Of a stretch of DNA of 64,000 nucleotides, positions 42,570 to 53,007 are shown one piece after another. Numbering within the stretch: the first letter of the stretch is position 1; each line of letters opens with the position of its first letter. Made by a program: the position numbers and the translations under genes. Origin of the DNA: Paracoccaceae bacterium (GTDB lineage Bacteria; Pseudomonadota; Alphaproteobacteria; Rhodobacterales; Rhodobacteraceae); the NCBI GenBank assembly GCA_020446815.1, contig JAGRDY010000031.1:1-64000 (forward strand), written 5' to 3'. Under the pieces are notes generated by a model. It was not told the origin of the DNA. It worked only from the letters and a program-made list of their open reading frames with translations, and made no database searches.

Positions 42570-44777
42570 ATGCCCGACCTTCTCATCGAACTTTTTTCCG
42601 AGGAGATCCCCGCCCGCATGCAGGCGCGCGCGCGTGACGATCTGAAAAAGCTGGTCACTGACGGGCTGGTGGAGGCCGGGCTGACCTATGGTGCGGCGCA
42701 GGCGCTCTCGACCCCGCGCCGTCTGGTGCTGGCGGTCGAAGGGTTGACCGGCGAAAGCCGCGCGGTGCGCGAGGAGCGCAAGGGCCCGGCGACGACCGCG
42801 CCCGAAAAGGCGGTGCAGGGGTTCCTGCGTTCGACCGGGCTGACACTGGAGCAGTTGGAGATACGCGAGGCTGGCAAGGGGCAGGCCTATTTCGCGGTGA
42901 TCGAGAAACCGGGCCGCAAGGCCTCCGATATCGTGGCCGAGGTGCTGGAAAACACGATCCGCAACTTTCCCTGGCCGAAATCCATGCGCTGGGGGGCGGG
43001 CGGCCTGCGCTGGGTGCGGCCCTTGCATTCGGTGCTGTGCATCCTGAGCGACGAGGGCGGCGCCGTGATCGTGCCCATGGAGATGGAGGGTATCGCCGCA
43101 AGCGACACCACACGGGGCCACAGGTTTCTAGCGCCGGATGCGTTTTCGGTAAATTCCTTCGAGGATTACGCGGCGAAGCTCAAGCGCGCCAAGGTGATGC
43201 TCGACCCTGCCGAGCGCGCCGATCACATCTGGAACGACGCCACCAACGCCGCCTTTGCCGCCGGGTTTGAAGTGGTCGGGGACAATGGCCTTCTGGCCGA
43301 GGTGGCGGGGCTTGTCGAATGGCCGGTGGTGCTGATGGGCAAGATTGATCCCGCGTTCCTGGACCTGCCGCCGGAGGTGCTGCAAACCTCGATGCGCGAG
43401 CATCAGAAATTCTTCTCCTGCCGCAACCCGAAAACCGGGCGGATCGAGGGTTTCATCACCGTCGCCAATACCGAGACCGCCGATCAGGGGGCGACGATCC
43501 TCGCCGGCAACCAGAAGGTTCTGTTTGCCCGTCTGAGCGACGCAAAGTTCTTTTGGGAGAATGACTTGCGGGTGGTTTCTCAGGAAGGGATGGAAGGTAT
43601 GGCCAAAGGGTTGGCCGACGTCACATTCCACAACAGGCTGGGCAGCCAGCGCGACCGCATCGACCGGATCGAGGCGCTGGCGCGCGAAATCGCGCCACTG
43701 GTCGGTGCCAAGCCGGATCTCGCGGCCGAGGCCGCGCGGGTGGCCAAGGCGGATCTGCAATCGGCGATGGTCGGCGAGTTCCCCGAACTGCAAGGCACGA
43801 TGGGCGTCTATTACGCCCGCGCCGCCGGGCTGCCCGAGGCGGTGGCCAATGCCTGCCGCGCGCATTACCAGCCGCTCGGCCCGTCCGACGCCGTGCCGAG
43901 CGAGCCGGTTTCCGTCGCCGTCGCGCTTGCCGACAAGATCGACACGCTGACCGGTTTCTGGGCGATTGACGAGAAGCCGACCGGGAGCAAGGATCCGTTC
44001 GCGCTGCGGCGGGCGGCGCTGGGGGTGATCCGGTTGGTGCTGGGGAACGGGTTGCGGGCGGCATTGCGTGTTCTTATTGACGACGCATACCTCCGAAACC
44101 GGAGCGGAGCAGCAAAGGCAATTCAGCAACTCGAACTTGAAGGTCAGTACGCCTGCGAGGTTCCATTTGATTCAGATCGAGCCATAGAAAACCTTCGGCG
44201 CGAGCGCGAAGTCGCCCGCGACGACCTCCTCACCTTCTTCCACGACCGCCTCAAGGTTCATCTCCGCGACGAGGGCATCCGCCACGACGTGATCGACGCC
44301 TGCCTGGCCCCGTCGCCGCTTGCGGCGACAAGCGCCGCGGGGCCCGGTAACGACGACCTTACGCTGCTTGTCAAACGCGCCGAGGCGCTGGCCGCCTTCC
44401 TGAAAACCGATGACGGCGAAAACCTGATCCAGGGCTTCAAGCGCGCCAACAACATCCTTGCCCAGGCCGAGGAAAAGGACGGGGTTGAATATTCCTATGG
44501 CGCGGACGTGAAATTCGCCGAGGACGCCACCGAGCGGGCGCTTTTTGCCGCCCTCGATGCCGCCGAAACCCTGATCGGTCCGGCGCTGCAGGCCGAGGAT
44601 TTCGCCGCCGCGATGACCGCCATGGCATCGCTCCGCGCCCCCATCGACGCCTTTTTCGAGGCGGTCCAGATCAATGCCGACAGCGACATCCTGCGCCGCA
44701 ACCGGCTGAACCTGCTCGGCCATATCCGCGAGATCTGCCTTTCCGTCGCCGATCTGAACAGGATCGAAACGCGCTGA
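42570..44777 (+). CDS. glyS: Glycyl-tRNA synthetase beta subunit
   Basis: A 735-residue tRNA-binding subunit. It has the N-terminal LLIELFSEEIPARMQARARDD, VQGFLRSTGL, the HD-like region MREHQKFFSCRNPKTGRIEG and NRLGSQRDRIDRIEALAREI, and the C-terminal DALR-like anticodon-binding domain. The codons at about 44070-44200 are clearly less GC-biased than the rest, while the protein stays in frame and family-typical on both sides. The neighbouring PPDK-like gene follows after 100 bases. Confidence 0.95.
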   Translation: MPDLLIELFSEEIPARMQARARDDLKKLVTDGLVEAGLTYGAAQALSTPRRLVLAVEGLTGESRAVREERKGPATTAPEKAVQGFLRSTGLTLEQLEIREAGKGQAYFAVIEKPGRKASDIVAEVLENTIRNFPWPKSMRWGAGGLRWVRPLHSVLCILSDEGGAVIVPMEMEGIAASDTTRGHRFLAPDAFSVNSFEDYAAKLKRAKVMLDPAERADHIWNDATNAAFAAGFEVVGDNGLLAEVAGLVEWPVVLMGKIDPAFLDLPPEVLQTSMREHQKFFSCRNPKTGRIEGFITVANTETADQGATILAGNQKVLFARLSDAKFFWENDLRVVSQEGMEGMAKGLADVTFHNRLGSQRDRIDRIEALAREIAPLVGAKPDLAAEAARVAKADLQSAMVGEFPELQGTMGVYYARAAGLPEAVANACRAHYQPLGPSDAVPSEPVSVAVALADKIDTLTGFWAIDEKPTGSKDPFALRRAALGVIRLVLGNGLRAALRVLIDDAYLRNRSGAAKAIQQLELEGQYACEVPFDSDRAIENLRREREVARDDLLTFFHDRLKVHLRDEGIRHDVIDACLAPSPLAATSAAGPGNDDLTLLVKRAEALAAFLKTDDGENLIQGFKRANNILAQAEEKDGVEYSYGADVKFAEDATERALFAALDAAETLIGPALQAEDFAAAMTAMASLRAPIDAFFEAVQINADSDILRRNRLNLLGHIREICLSVADLNRIETR

Positions 44778-44877
44778 CCCTTTCATTCTGGCGAAAAACA
44801 CCTAGGGTGCGGGCCCGGATGCGTTCGCTGCGCGCGCGGGCCGCGCCGCCCGGCTTTCGCTGGACACGAATCGCAAC

Positions 44878-47460
44878 ATGGCTATGCTGCACCACAGTAA
44901 AGGGATTGCCGCAGTGCAGAAACATACGGTCTTTGCCGATTATGCGCAAATCGACGCCGATGCGGCGATCGATGCGGATCGGCATGGCTGGCGGGCCAAA
45001 TGCCTGCAACGTCTGATCCGGCTTGATCTGCCGGTGCCGCGGACCGTGGCGCTGTCTTGCGATTCCGTGCGCGCCATTGCGGCAGGGCAGATGCCCGATA
45101 CCGGCAGGCTTGCCAAGGTATTCGGCGCCGCCCCGCTTTTGGCGGTGCGTTCCAGCCCGGCCAATCCGGCATGGGGCGGGCCGGGCACCTTGCTGAATGT
45201 CGGGCTGAACGCGAAAAAACATGCCGAACTGGCCAAGGAGCATGGGGCCGATCTGGCGAATGCGCTTTATCTGGGTTTCGTGCAGTCCTACGCGATTCAT
45301 GTGGCGCGGCTCGACCCGGACATGTTCACCGCCGCGCCCTCGGCCCCGGCGCTGGCCGCGGCGCTTGCGGCCTACGAGGCCGAAACCGAGACAGAGTTTC
45401 CGCAATCCATCGCCCAGCAACTGAGCGAGGTTCTGCGCTCGATGGCGCGCGCCTGGGAAGGCACCACCGCGCGGCTGTTGCGCGAAGCCAAGGGCGCCCC
45501 CCCGGATGCGGCGCTGGGCCTTATCGTTCAGGACATGGCGATGCTGGTCGGCCCCGGCCTGTGCGGGTCGGGCACGATCCAGCTGATCGAAGGTGTCACC
45601 GGGGCGCCACAGGTGACAGGGCGGTTCAAGGGAACCAACCCGGTCCATCCCGAAAAGACCGAGACGCTCTATCTGGTGCGCGACAGGCGCGGTCAGTCGC
45701 TGGAAGAGGCCGCGCCCGAGCTCTTTGCCGCGCTCAAGAAACACTGCGCGGTCTGCCGCAGCCAGCTTCGCGAGGAAATGCAGGTGGAATTCGCGCTGGA
45801 AAACGGCGCCCTGAAGGTGATCGACGCGATCACCGTGCCCCGATCGTCACGCGCCGCCGTCCGGGTGGCTGTGACGCTGGCCAATGACGCCGTGATCAGC
45901 CGGAAAGAGGCGATCCTGCGAGTCGAGCCGCGCGCGCTTTCCGAGCTCCTGCATTACCAGGTCGACCCGCGCGGCCCGCGCGACCGCTTCGCCAGCGGCA
46001 TCCCGGCCAGCCCGGGCGCGGCCACCGGCAAGATCGTTTTCAGTTCGGCCGCCGCACAGGCCAGCGCCGCGCGCGACGAAAGCTGCGTTCTGGTGCGCCG
46101 CGAAACCGCGCCCGAGGACATTCGCGGGATGCACGCCGCCGTTGCGGTGCTGACCGAACGTGGCGGCATCACCAGCCATGCCGCGGTGATCGCGCGCGGA
46201 CTGGGTCTGCCCTGTATCGTCGGCGCGTCGGACATCAATTTGAACATGCGCGACAAATCGCTGACGGCCAAGGATGGCCGCGTCTTGCGCGAAGGCGATG
46301 TCATTACCATTGACGGCAGCAATGGCGAGGCGCTGGCGGGGGCGGCAGAGATGCTGGAACCCGCGCTCGACGAATGGTTTACCACGCTCTTGCACTGGGC
46401 CGACAACGTGCGCGATATCGGAGTGCGCGCCAATGCCGACACGCCCGACGATGCGCGCACGGCGCGCATGTTCGAGGCCGAAGGCATCGGGCTTTGCCGC
46501 ACCGAGCACATGTTCTTTGAAGAAGACCGCCTGACGGTGATGCGCGAAATGATCTTTGCCGACACCGCCAAGGATCGCAAGGTGGCGCTCGACCGGTTGT
46601 TGCCGATGCAGCGCGCCGATTTCATCGCGTTGTTCGACATCATGGCCGGTCTGCCGGTCTGCATCCGGCTTTTCGATCCGCCGCTCAATGAATTCCTGCC
46701 CCAGGACCGCGACGGGATGCGGGAACTGGCCGAGGCGCTCGACCGGCCCCTGTCGGAGGTCACGCGCCGTGTGCAGTCGCTGCGCGAATTCAACCCGATG
46801 CTGGGCCTGCGCGGTGTCCGGGTGGGCATTACCGTGCCCGAGATCTATGACATGCAGGCCCGGGCGATCTTCGAGGCGACGATCGAGGCGTCGAAACGCG
46901 GTGCCGCGGTGGTGCCGGAAATCATGATCCCGCTGGTGTCGGCCAAACGCGAGGTCGAGATCGTCAAGACCCATGTAGATGCCGTCGCCGCGGCGGTGAA
47001 AACCGAATACGGCACCGATTTCGATTATCGGCTGGGGGTGATGGTCGAAACGCCGCGCGCCGCACTTCGGGCGGGCGATATCGCCCAGCATTCGACCTTC
47101 CTGTCATTCGGCACCAACGACCTTACGCAAATGGCCTATGGGCTTTCACGCGACGATGCAGGTCGCTTCATGGGAGAATATGTGCGCCAGGGGGTCTACC
47201 CAGAGGATCCGTTCCACGTTCTGGATACCGATGGTGTCGGCGAACTTCTGCTTATCGGCAGCGCGCGGGGCCGCGAAAACCACCCTGAAATCACCATTTC
47301 CGTCTGCGGAGAGCATGGCGGCAACCCGGAATCCATCGCCTTTTGCCGGCAATCGGGGTTCGATTATGTCTCTTGTTCGCCATTTCGGGTGCCCGTGGCG
47401 CGGCTTGCGGCAGCGCATTTCGCCTTGCTGGACCCGCACACGGCCGAAAAAAGCGTTTGA
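44878..47460 (+). CDS. Pyruvate phosphate dikinase-like PEP-utilising enzyme
   Basis: An 860-residue (848 from GTG) three-domain protein. The central phosphohistidine domain has RGGITSHAAVIARGLGLPCIVG with the catalytic His. The C-terminal PEP/pyruvate barrel has GLCRTEHMFFEEDR, SFGTNDLTQMAYGLSRDD and the catalytic Cys in VCGEHGGNPESI. The N-terminal ATP-grasp part is divergent, with SSPANPAWGGPGTLLNVGLN where PPDK usually has GMMDTVLNLGLN. PPDK interconverts ATP, Pi and pyruvate with AMP, PPi and PEP; nucleotide use here may differ. GTG 44914 has AAGGG upstream and may be the true start. Confidence 0.82.
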   Translation: MAMLHHSKGIAAVQKHTVFADYAQIDADAAIDADRHGWRAKCLQRLIRLDLPVPRTVALSCDSVRAIAAGQMPDTGRLAKVFGAAPLLAVRSSPANPAWGGPGTLLNVGLNAKKHAELAKEHGADLANALYLGFVQSYAIHVARLDPDMFTAAPSAPALAAALAAYEAETETEFPQSIAQQLSEVLRSMARAWEGTTARLLREAKGAPPDAALGLIVQDMAMLVGPGLCGSGTIQLIEGVTGAPQVTGRFKGTNPVHPEKTETLYLVRDRRGQSLEEAAPELFAALKKHCAVCRSQLREEMQVEFALENGALKVIDAITVPRSSRAAVRVAVTLANDAVISRKEAILRVEPRALSELLHYQVDPRGPRDRFASGIPASPGAATGKIVFSSAAAQASAARDESCVLVRRETAPEDIRGMHAAVAVLTERGGITSHAAVIARGLGLPCIVGASDINLNMRDKSLTAKDGRVLREGDVITIDGSNGEALAGAAEMLEPALDEWFTTLLHWADNVRDIGVRANADTPDDARTARMFEAEGIGLCRTEHMFFEEDRLTVMREMIFADTAKDRKVALDRLLPMQRADFIALFDIMAGLPVCIRLFDPPLNEFLPQDRDGMRELAEALDRPLSEVTRRVQSLREFNPMLGLRGVRVGITVPEIYDMQARAIFEATIEASKRGAAVVPEIMIPLVSAKREVEIVKTHVDAVAAAVKTEYGTDFDYRLGVMVETPRAALRAGDIAQHSTFLSFGTNDLTQMAYGLSRDDAGRFMGEYVRQGVYPEDPFHVLDTDGVGELLLIGSARGRENHPEITISVCGEHGGNPESIAFCRQSGFDYVSCSPFRVPVARLAAAHFALLDPHTAEKSV

Positions 47461-47659
47461 CAGGCATGGTTTGGCCTCCAACAGGGGCAAGCACCCGCGG
47501 CCGGCGTATTGTTTCTCTAATGGAAACATAATCGCTTGATCGTGTGCCAATGGGCATCAATAGCCCAAGGGGTGGACGAATTGGCTTTTTTCGGCTAATC
47601 CCGGCGGGTCAAAGCCTTTGGGGGGCTGCGGCTCGACGAAGCAATTCGGGAAAAATCTG

Positions 47660-48376
47660 ATGTCAGTGCTGAAGTGCTGGACCGGAAGCATGTTCATGCT
47701 TCTTGCCATGGCCGGAGGCGTGCATGCCGAAATGACGGTCAGCCAATCCAATGATCCGGCTGCATCTCTCGGGGTGAACCTTACCGCCCTTCTGGGGCAG
47801 GAAAAGACGGCGCTCGGCGCTGTCAGCGGATCGCGCCTGGAGGCAATCGTTGCACCCAAGAAAGTGCATGTCGCGCAAAAATCGAAAACCGGGCTGTTCG
47901 GGCTGTTTGCCAAACGCCAGCCCGTCGTCACCTATGACCGGAACTGGGTCGCCAATCTGCCGGCACCAAAGGGCGGGGCGGAATACGAATGCCTGGCGAA
48001 GGCTCTTTATTTTGAATCTCGCGGCGAAGGCGTGAAGGGCCAAGCAGCGGTTGCCGAGGTGGTCCTGAACCGGGTGGAAAGCCCGAAATTTCCCTCCACC
48101 GTGTGCGGTGTGGTCAACCAGGGGGGGAGCAGCGGGTGCCAGTTTTCCTTTACCTGTGACGGCTATTCGGACGCGGTGCGGGAAAAGGGCGCCTGGATGG
48201 TCGCAGAAAAGATCGCTGGTGCGATGCTGGACGGCACGCCGCGTGCCTTGACCGACGGGGCCACCTATTTTCATACATCGGCGGTGCGGCCTTCTTGGTC
48301 GCGACGGTTCGAAAAGACCACGAAAATCGGATCGCACATTTTTTACCGCGTTCCGATCGTGACCGCGATGAACTGA
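47660..48376 (+). CDS. Cell wall hydrolase, SleB-like (Hydrolase_2)
   Basis: A 238-residue exported protein with a signal peptide (WTGSMFMLLAMAGGVHA) and a low-complexity linker. The catalytic domain contains CLAKALYFESRGEGVKGQAA with the catalytic Glu, VAEVVLNRVESPKFPSTVCG and GGSSGCQFSFTCDG, ending GATYFHTSAVRPSW. It cleaves peptidoglycan, probably as a lytic transglycosylase-type enzyme, during wall remodelling. ATG 47660 is preferred; an in-frame ATG at 47618 would add a non-signal leader. About 200 bases upstream form its own promoter region. Confidence 0.85.
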   Translation: MSVLKCWTGSMFMLLAMAGGVHAEMTVSQSNDPAASLGVNLTALLGQEKTALGAVSGSRLEAIVAPKKVHVAQKSKTGLFGLFAKRQPVVTYDRNWVANLPAPKGGAEYECLAKALYFESRGEGVKGQAAVAEVVLNRVESPKFPSTVCGVVNQGGSSGCQFSFTCDGYSDAVREKGAWMVAEKIAGAMLDGTPRALTDGATYFHTSAVRPSWSRRFEKTTKIGSHIFYRVPIVTAMN

Positions 48377-48652
48377 CCTGTCCGGCTTGAACGGGGCGGG
48401 TGAGCGAGGAATGGCCGCCGGCCCCGCGGGGCAGATGGCGATAGCGTTTCGGCCTTGTGTTGAGCCGCCGGCCATCGCATTTCGCGTTCGGCCGAAGGCA
48501 GAGTCGGCGAACAACCGGTTCACGGCGACGCCGAAACGCTGTCGGGGTGGCTCGCGGCCTTGCTACCCGGCTCCGGGCTGCGCCTGTCCGGTGCTGCGCC
48601 TGTCCGGTTCCGGCGAAGCCGATCGAAAACCGCCATGTGTCACAGGCCCGCG

Positions 48653-49543
48653 ATGACTGACGAAACCCGCCTTGCCTTTGCCAGCCTGGAAAGCCGGGCG
48701 CAGGCGTTGAACCCGCCGGCGGACCGGATCAGTCTGCGCGACCATGTGATGCGCGCCGATATCGGCGCTTTTCAGCAAGAGCGCGGCCATGAACAACGTC
48801 TGCGTTTCAACGTTGTGGTTGAACTGTCGGCCCGCGACGATGCGGCCGACGATGTCGACCGTATCCTGTCTTACGACACCATTTCCCAAGCCATTGCCGG
48901 CGAACTGGCGGCGGAACGCCTGAACCTTCTTGAAACGCTGGCCGAACGCATCGCGATGCGGATTCTGGGTGAGCCGCAGGCGGCACGGGTCTTCGTGCGG
49001 ATCGAAAAACTAGATCGCGGCCCCGGTTCGCTCGGGGTCGAGATCGTGCGCGACAAAGCGGGCGTTGCCGCCGCCACCGCCATTGTGGGGCATCGCCCGG
49101 TTGTCGTTCATCTCGACGACAATGCGATTGCCGCGTGCGACATTGCCGCGTGGCTGGATGCCGCCGCGCCGCCCGGAAGGCCGATGATCGTGACGGTGGG
49201 GCCGCCGGATATGGCCCGCCCTGCCGCGCGCGACGCGCAGTGCCAGCAACGCATCGATCTGTTGTCGATCGAACAGAATGCCTGGCGTCTGGCGGCGATC
49301 GTCCCGGAGTGCACGGTCGTGGCCACCCGCACAGAGCTTGACTGGGCGGTCCAGCAGGGCAACCGGGTGATATGGGCGCCGTCAAAGCTGGTGCTGGATA
49401 CCCCCGGCGCCCCGCCGGACAAGGTGGGCGACGGTCTGGCCCTGGCCGTCTGGCTGGCGGAACTGCTCGATGCATCGGTGCTGGTCGTTCACGGGTCTGT
49501 TACGCTGCCGGCGGGTTGCCGCGTGCCGGTGCGCCACGGGTGA
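48653..49543 (+). CDS. folB: Dihydroneopterin aldolase with extra C-terminal kinase-like domain
   Basis: A 296-residue protein, over twice the usual FolB length. Residues ~22-135 form the aldolase (RISLRDHVMRADIGAFQQER, DRILSYDTISQAIAGEL, NLLETLAERIAMRIL, VFVRIEKLD). It converts dihydroneopterin to 6-hydroxymethyl-dihydropterin in folate synthesis. The last ~160 residues contain DGLALAVWLAELLDASVLVV, which resembles the C-terminal part of amino-acid-kinase-fold proteins; this is inference. folP follows after 45 bases. Confidence 0.82.
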   Translation: MTDETRLAFASLESRAQALNPPADRISLRDHVMRADIGAFQQERGHEQRLRFNVVVELSARDDAADDVDRILSYDTISQAIAGELAAERLNLLETLAERIAMRILGEPQAARVFVRIEKLDRGPGSLGVEIVRDKAGVAAATAIVGHRPVVVHLDDNAIAACDIAAWLDAAAPPGRPMIVTVGPPDMARPAARDAQCQQRIDLLSIEQNAWRLAAIVPECTVVATRTELDWAVQQGNRVIWAPSKLVLDTPGAPPDKVGDGLALAVWLAELLDASVLVVHGSVTLPAGCRVPVRHG

Positions 49544-49588
49544 CCGTGGCCCTTGCCAAACCGCCCGACTGGCCGCATTACCCACCGC

Positions 49589-50617
49589 ATGAATCAATCG
49601 CAACGCCTCTATTACCGCCCCATCGCCATGACCGATCCGGCCCGGCCCGAGCGTGCGCTTGACCTGGCGGGCGGCTGGTGCTGGTTCGACCGGGTCGAGG
49701 TGCTGTCGCGCAGTGGCTCGCAAGGGCTGATGGCCGCTGCCGATCTGCCCGGCGATCTGCGCGACAGGCTGAGTGCGCCGCGCCCCGCTTTTTTGGGTCT
49801 GCCGCAAGACCGCCCGCTGATCATGGGTATCCTCAATGTGACGCCCGACAGCTTTTCCGACGGCGGCCGCTTTGCCGCGCCCGAGATGGCGTTGATCCAT
49901 GCCCGCGCCATGGCGGCTGCGGGCGCCGACATTCTCGATATCGGCGGCGAAAGCACCCGGCCCGGTGCCGGCGATGTCACCGACGCGCAAGAGATCGCGC
50001 GCACCGCGCCGATCATCTCCGGCTTGCGTGAAACCGGCTTTGGCTTGCCTATCTCCATCGACACCCGCAAATCCGCGGTCGCCGTCGCGGCGCTTACGGC
50101 GGGGGCCGATATGGTCAACGATGTATCGGCTTTCGCCTATGACCCCGATCTTGCCGCGGTGGTGCGCGCCCGCGACGTGCCGGTCTGCCTGATGCACGCC
50201 CAGGGCACGCCCGCGACGATGCAGTTGGACCCGCGTTATGACGATGTTCTGCTTGATATCTATGATTTCCTTGCCGCCAGGATCGATGCCGCCGAAGCCG
50301 CCGGCATCGCCCGCGGCCGGGTGATCGTCGATCCGGGGATCGGTTTCGGCAAGACCGTCGCGCATAATCTCGCGCTGGTCCGGGGGCTGTCGCTTTTTCA
50401 CGGGCTCGGGTGCCGAATCATGCTGGGCGCGTCGCGCAAGCGGTTCATCGGCACGCTGACCGGCACCGAGGCTGCCGACAGGCGCGGGCCGGGATCGCTG
50501 GCCATCACGCTGGCGGGGGCCTCGCAGGGTGTGCAGTTGCACCGGGTTCATGATACACCCGAGACGGACCAGGCGCTGCGTCTGTGGCGGGCGGTCAATT
50601 GCGGAGGCACGACATGA
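49589..50617 (+). CDS. folP: Dihydropteroate synthase
   Basis: A 342-residue enzyme condensing p-aminobenzoate with the pterin pyrophosphate; the target of sulfonamides. Diagnostic motifs are [79 protein letters not shown] and [11 protein letters not shown]. About 70 N-terminal residues precede the barrel, as in other Rhodobacterales. glmM starts 4 bases before its stop. Confidence 0.95.
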   Translation: MNQSQRLYYRPIAMTDPARPERALDLAGGWCWFDRVEVLSRSGSQGLMAAADLPGDLRDRLSAPRPAFLGLPQDRPLIMGILNVTPDSFSDGGRFAAPEMALIHARAMAAAGADILDIGGESTRPGAGDVTDAQEIARTAPIISGLRETGFGLPISIDTRKSAVAVAALTAGADMVNDVSAFAYDPDLAAVVRARDVPVCLMHAQGTPATMQLDPRYDDVLLDIYDFLAARIDAAEAAGIARGRVIVDPGIGFGKTVAHNLALVRGLSLFHGLGCRIMLGASRKRFIGTLTGTEAADRRGPGSLAITLAGASQGVQLHRVHDTPETDQALRLWRAVNCGGTT

Positions 50618-51957
50618 GCAGAAAGCTCTTTGGCACCGACGGTGTGCGCGGCACCGCCAACAGTTTTCCCATGACGGCGGAAATCGCGCTGAAACTCGGG
50701 GCGGCGGCCGGGCGGTATTTTCGCACCGACGGGCGCAACCGGCATCGGGTGGTGATCGGCAAGGACACGCGCCTGTCGGGTTACATGCTGGAAAACGCCC
50801 TGACGGCGGGCCTGACATCGACCGGCATGAATGTGCTCCTGCTTGGGCCGGTGCCGACGCCGGCGGTCGGCTTTCTGACACGCTCCATGCGCGCCGATCT
50901 GGGGATCATGATTTCGGCCAGCCACAATCCGGCCCATGACAACGGGATCAAGTTCTTTGGCCCTGACGGGTTCAAGCTTTCCGATGAGGCCGAGGCCGAG
51001 ATCGAGACCATCCTCGGCGGCGGGATCGAACCGGCCCAGCCCGACAACATCGGCCGCGCCAAGCGGATCGACGACGCCTGCGGGCGCTATGTCGAATATG
51101 CCAAGACGACATTTCCGGCGCGCGGGCAGATGTCGGGGCTGAAAGTGGTGGTCGATTGCGCCAATGGCGCGGCCTACAAGGCGGCCCCGCAGGTCTTGTG
51201 GGAACTGGGCGTGGATGTGGTGCCGGTGGGCGTCGCGCCGAACGGATACAACATCAACGAAAGCTGCGGGTCCACTCATCTGGCGACAGCGGCCGAAGCG
51301 GTGGTGACGCATGGCGCCGACATGGGCATCTGCCTTGACGGCGATGCCGACCGGGTGATGATCCTCGATGAAAACGGCGATGTGGCCGACGGCGATCAGA
51401 TCATGGCGCTTCTGGCGGGGCGCTGGTCGGATGCCGGGGTTCTGCGTGGCGGGGCGCTGGTGGCGACGGTGATGTCGAACCTCGGGCTGGAACGGTTCCT
51501 GAAGGGGCGCGACCTGCGGCTGGAACGCACCTCGGTCGGCGACCGTTATGTCGTGGAAAGGATGCGGGCAGGGGGGTTCAATCTCGGCGGCGAACAATCT
51601 GGCCATATCGTGATGACCGATTTTGCCACGACCGGTGACGGGCTGATTGCCGGCTTGCAGTTTCTGGCGGCGATGGCCGATACCGGCAAGCGGGCCTCGC
51701 AACTGGCGCGGCAGTTCGAATCGGTGCCGCAGATGCTGCGCAACGTGCGCTACGGGGTCGGCAAGGAGCCCCTGAAAGCGGCGGCCGTGCAGGCGGCGAT
51801 CTCAAGCGGCGAGGCGCGGCTGAACGGCACCGGGAGGCTGCTGATCCGCAAGTCGGGGACCGAACCGCTGATCCGGGTGATGGCGGAATGCGAGGACGAG
51901 GCGTTGCTGGGCGAGGTGGTGGGCGAAATCGTCGCCGCCGTCTCGGCAGCCGTGTGA
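50614..51957 (+). CDS. glmM: Phosphoglucosamine mutase
   Basis: A 447-residue alpha-D-phosphohexomutase converting glucosamine-6-phosphate to glucosamine-1-phosphate for peptidoglycan and LPS. N-terminus [14 protein letters not shown], active-site Ser103 in [17 protein letters not shown], metal loop [12 protein letters not shown], sugar loop GGEQSGHIV and phosphate loop [15 protein letters not shown] 50614 has GGAGG upstream and overlaps folP by 4 bases, the classic folP-glmM pair. Confidence 0.97.
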   Translation: MSRKLFGTDGVRGTANSFPMTAEIALKLGAAAGRYFRTDGRNRHRVVIGKDTRLSGYMLENALTAGLTSTGMNVLLLGPVPTPAVGFLTRSMRADLGIMISASHNPAHDNGIKFFGPDGFKLSDEAEAEIETILGGGIEPAQPDNIGRAKRIDDACGRYVEYAKTTFPARGQMSGLKVVVDCANGAAYKAAPQVLWELGVDVVPVGVAPNGYNINESCGSTHLATAAEAVVTHGADMGICLDGDADRVMILDENGDVADGDQIMALLAGRWSDAGVLRGGALVATVMSNLGLERFLKGRDLRLERTSVGDRYVVERMRAGGFNLGGEQSGHIVMTDFATTGDGLIAGLQFLAAMADTGKRASQLARQFESVPQMLRNVRYGVGKEPLKAAAVQAAISSGEARLNGTGRLLIRKSGTEPLIRVMAECEDEALLGEVVGEIVAAVSAAV

Positions 51958-51986
51958 ACCGCCCCGGCCCCGGGTGAAAGCCTGCC

Positions 51987-52880
51987 TCAGTTGAAAAGCT
52001 GGGTGCCGCGCCGCCGCCGCTGGCTGATCACCAATCCCGCCAGGATCAGTAGCAGCGCCCAGTGAAAGCTGCCCGGCAATGCCTCGCCCAGGGCCAGCAC
52101 GCCAAAGGCGACCGACCAGAGCGGCACCTGATAGTTCACCAGGGTGAGGAAACTCGGGCCGGCGGTGCGGATCACCTCGACCCGGATCAGCGTGGCCAGC
52201 GCGGTGGGCAGCAGTCCCAGCACCACGATGGCCACCATCGGCGTCGTGGCGACAAGGCCGGGCATGCCCTCGACGGCCAGCATGGCCGGGATCATGATCA
52301 CCGAGCCGACACAAAGCGAGGTCGCCGCCAGGATGATCGGGTCGACCGGCGGGCAGAGCCGGACCGTGATGGACGACACCGCGTAACACAGCGCCGCCCC
52401 GATACAGGCCAGCCGGGGCAGCAGCGCCGCCTCGCTGACAAGGGCATCGCCCCCGACCAGCAGCAAGACCCCCATGAAGCCGACGCCAAAGCCCACAGCC
52501 TTGCGCAGGCTCAACCTGTCGCCGGGTACGAACACATGCGCCAGCGGCAGCACGAACAGCGGCACGGCGGCCATCGACAGCCCGGCAAAGGCCGAAGGCA
52601 CCTGCTGCTGGCCCCAGGACAGCAGGAAAAACGGCACCGCCGTCGAAAAGGCGCCGATGAAAGCGATGCTCAGAACCAATGACAGGGTTAGCCGGGGCAG
52701 GGGCCGTTGCAGCACCGCCGCCAGCACGACCAGGACCACCGCCGCCAGCCCGGTGCGCGCCGCCGCGACCGTGAGCGGGCCGTAGCCGCGCAAGGCCAGC
52801 GCCACGACCATGAAGGTGCCCCCCCAGATCAGTCCGAGGGTGGCGATCGACAACCAGTTGCCAAGGGTCGGCTTTTGCAT
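51987..52880 (-). CDS. EamA/DMT-family transporter
   Basis: A 297-residue inner-membrane protein with about ten transmembrane helices in two EamA repeats (WLSIATLGLIWGGTFMVVAL at the start; LLPTALATLIRVEVIRTAGP in the second). It probably exports an amino acid or other small metabolite. ATG 52880 has AGGAA upstream; the longer frame from 52919 adds a polar leader and is not favoured. It converges with glmM. Confidence 0.88.
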   Translation of the reverse strand: MQKPTLGNWLSIATLGLIWGGTFMVVALALRGYGPLTVAAARTGLAAVVLVVLAAVLQRPLPRLTLSLVLSIAFIGAFSTAVPFFLLSWGQQQVPSAFAGLSMAAVPLFVLPLAHVFVPGDRLSLRKAVGFGVGFMGVLLLVGGDALVSEAALLPRLACIGAALCYAVSSITVRLCPPVDPIILAATSLCVGSVIMIPAMLAVEGMPGLVATTPMVAIVVLGLLPTALATLIRVEVIRTAGPSFLTLVNYQVPLWSVAFGVLALGEALPGSFHWALLLILAGLVISQRRRRGTQLFN

Positions 52881-53007
52881 CGAAACATTCCTGTCTGCGG
52901 ATCGCAGGGCTACACCCATTCACCAGTCGATTGAACCCGCATTCAACCGAAATTGCGACTTTGATGGGCAAGCGCCGGCAGGGCCGCCATTGCCGCGGGC
53001 GCGGGGT

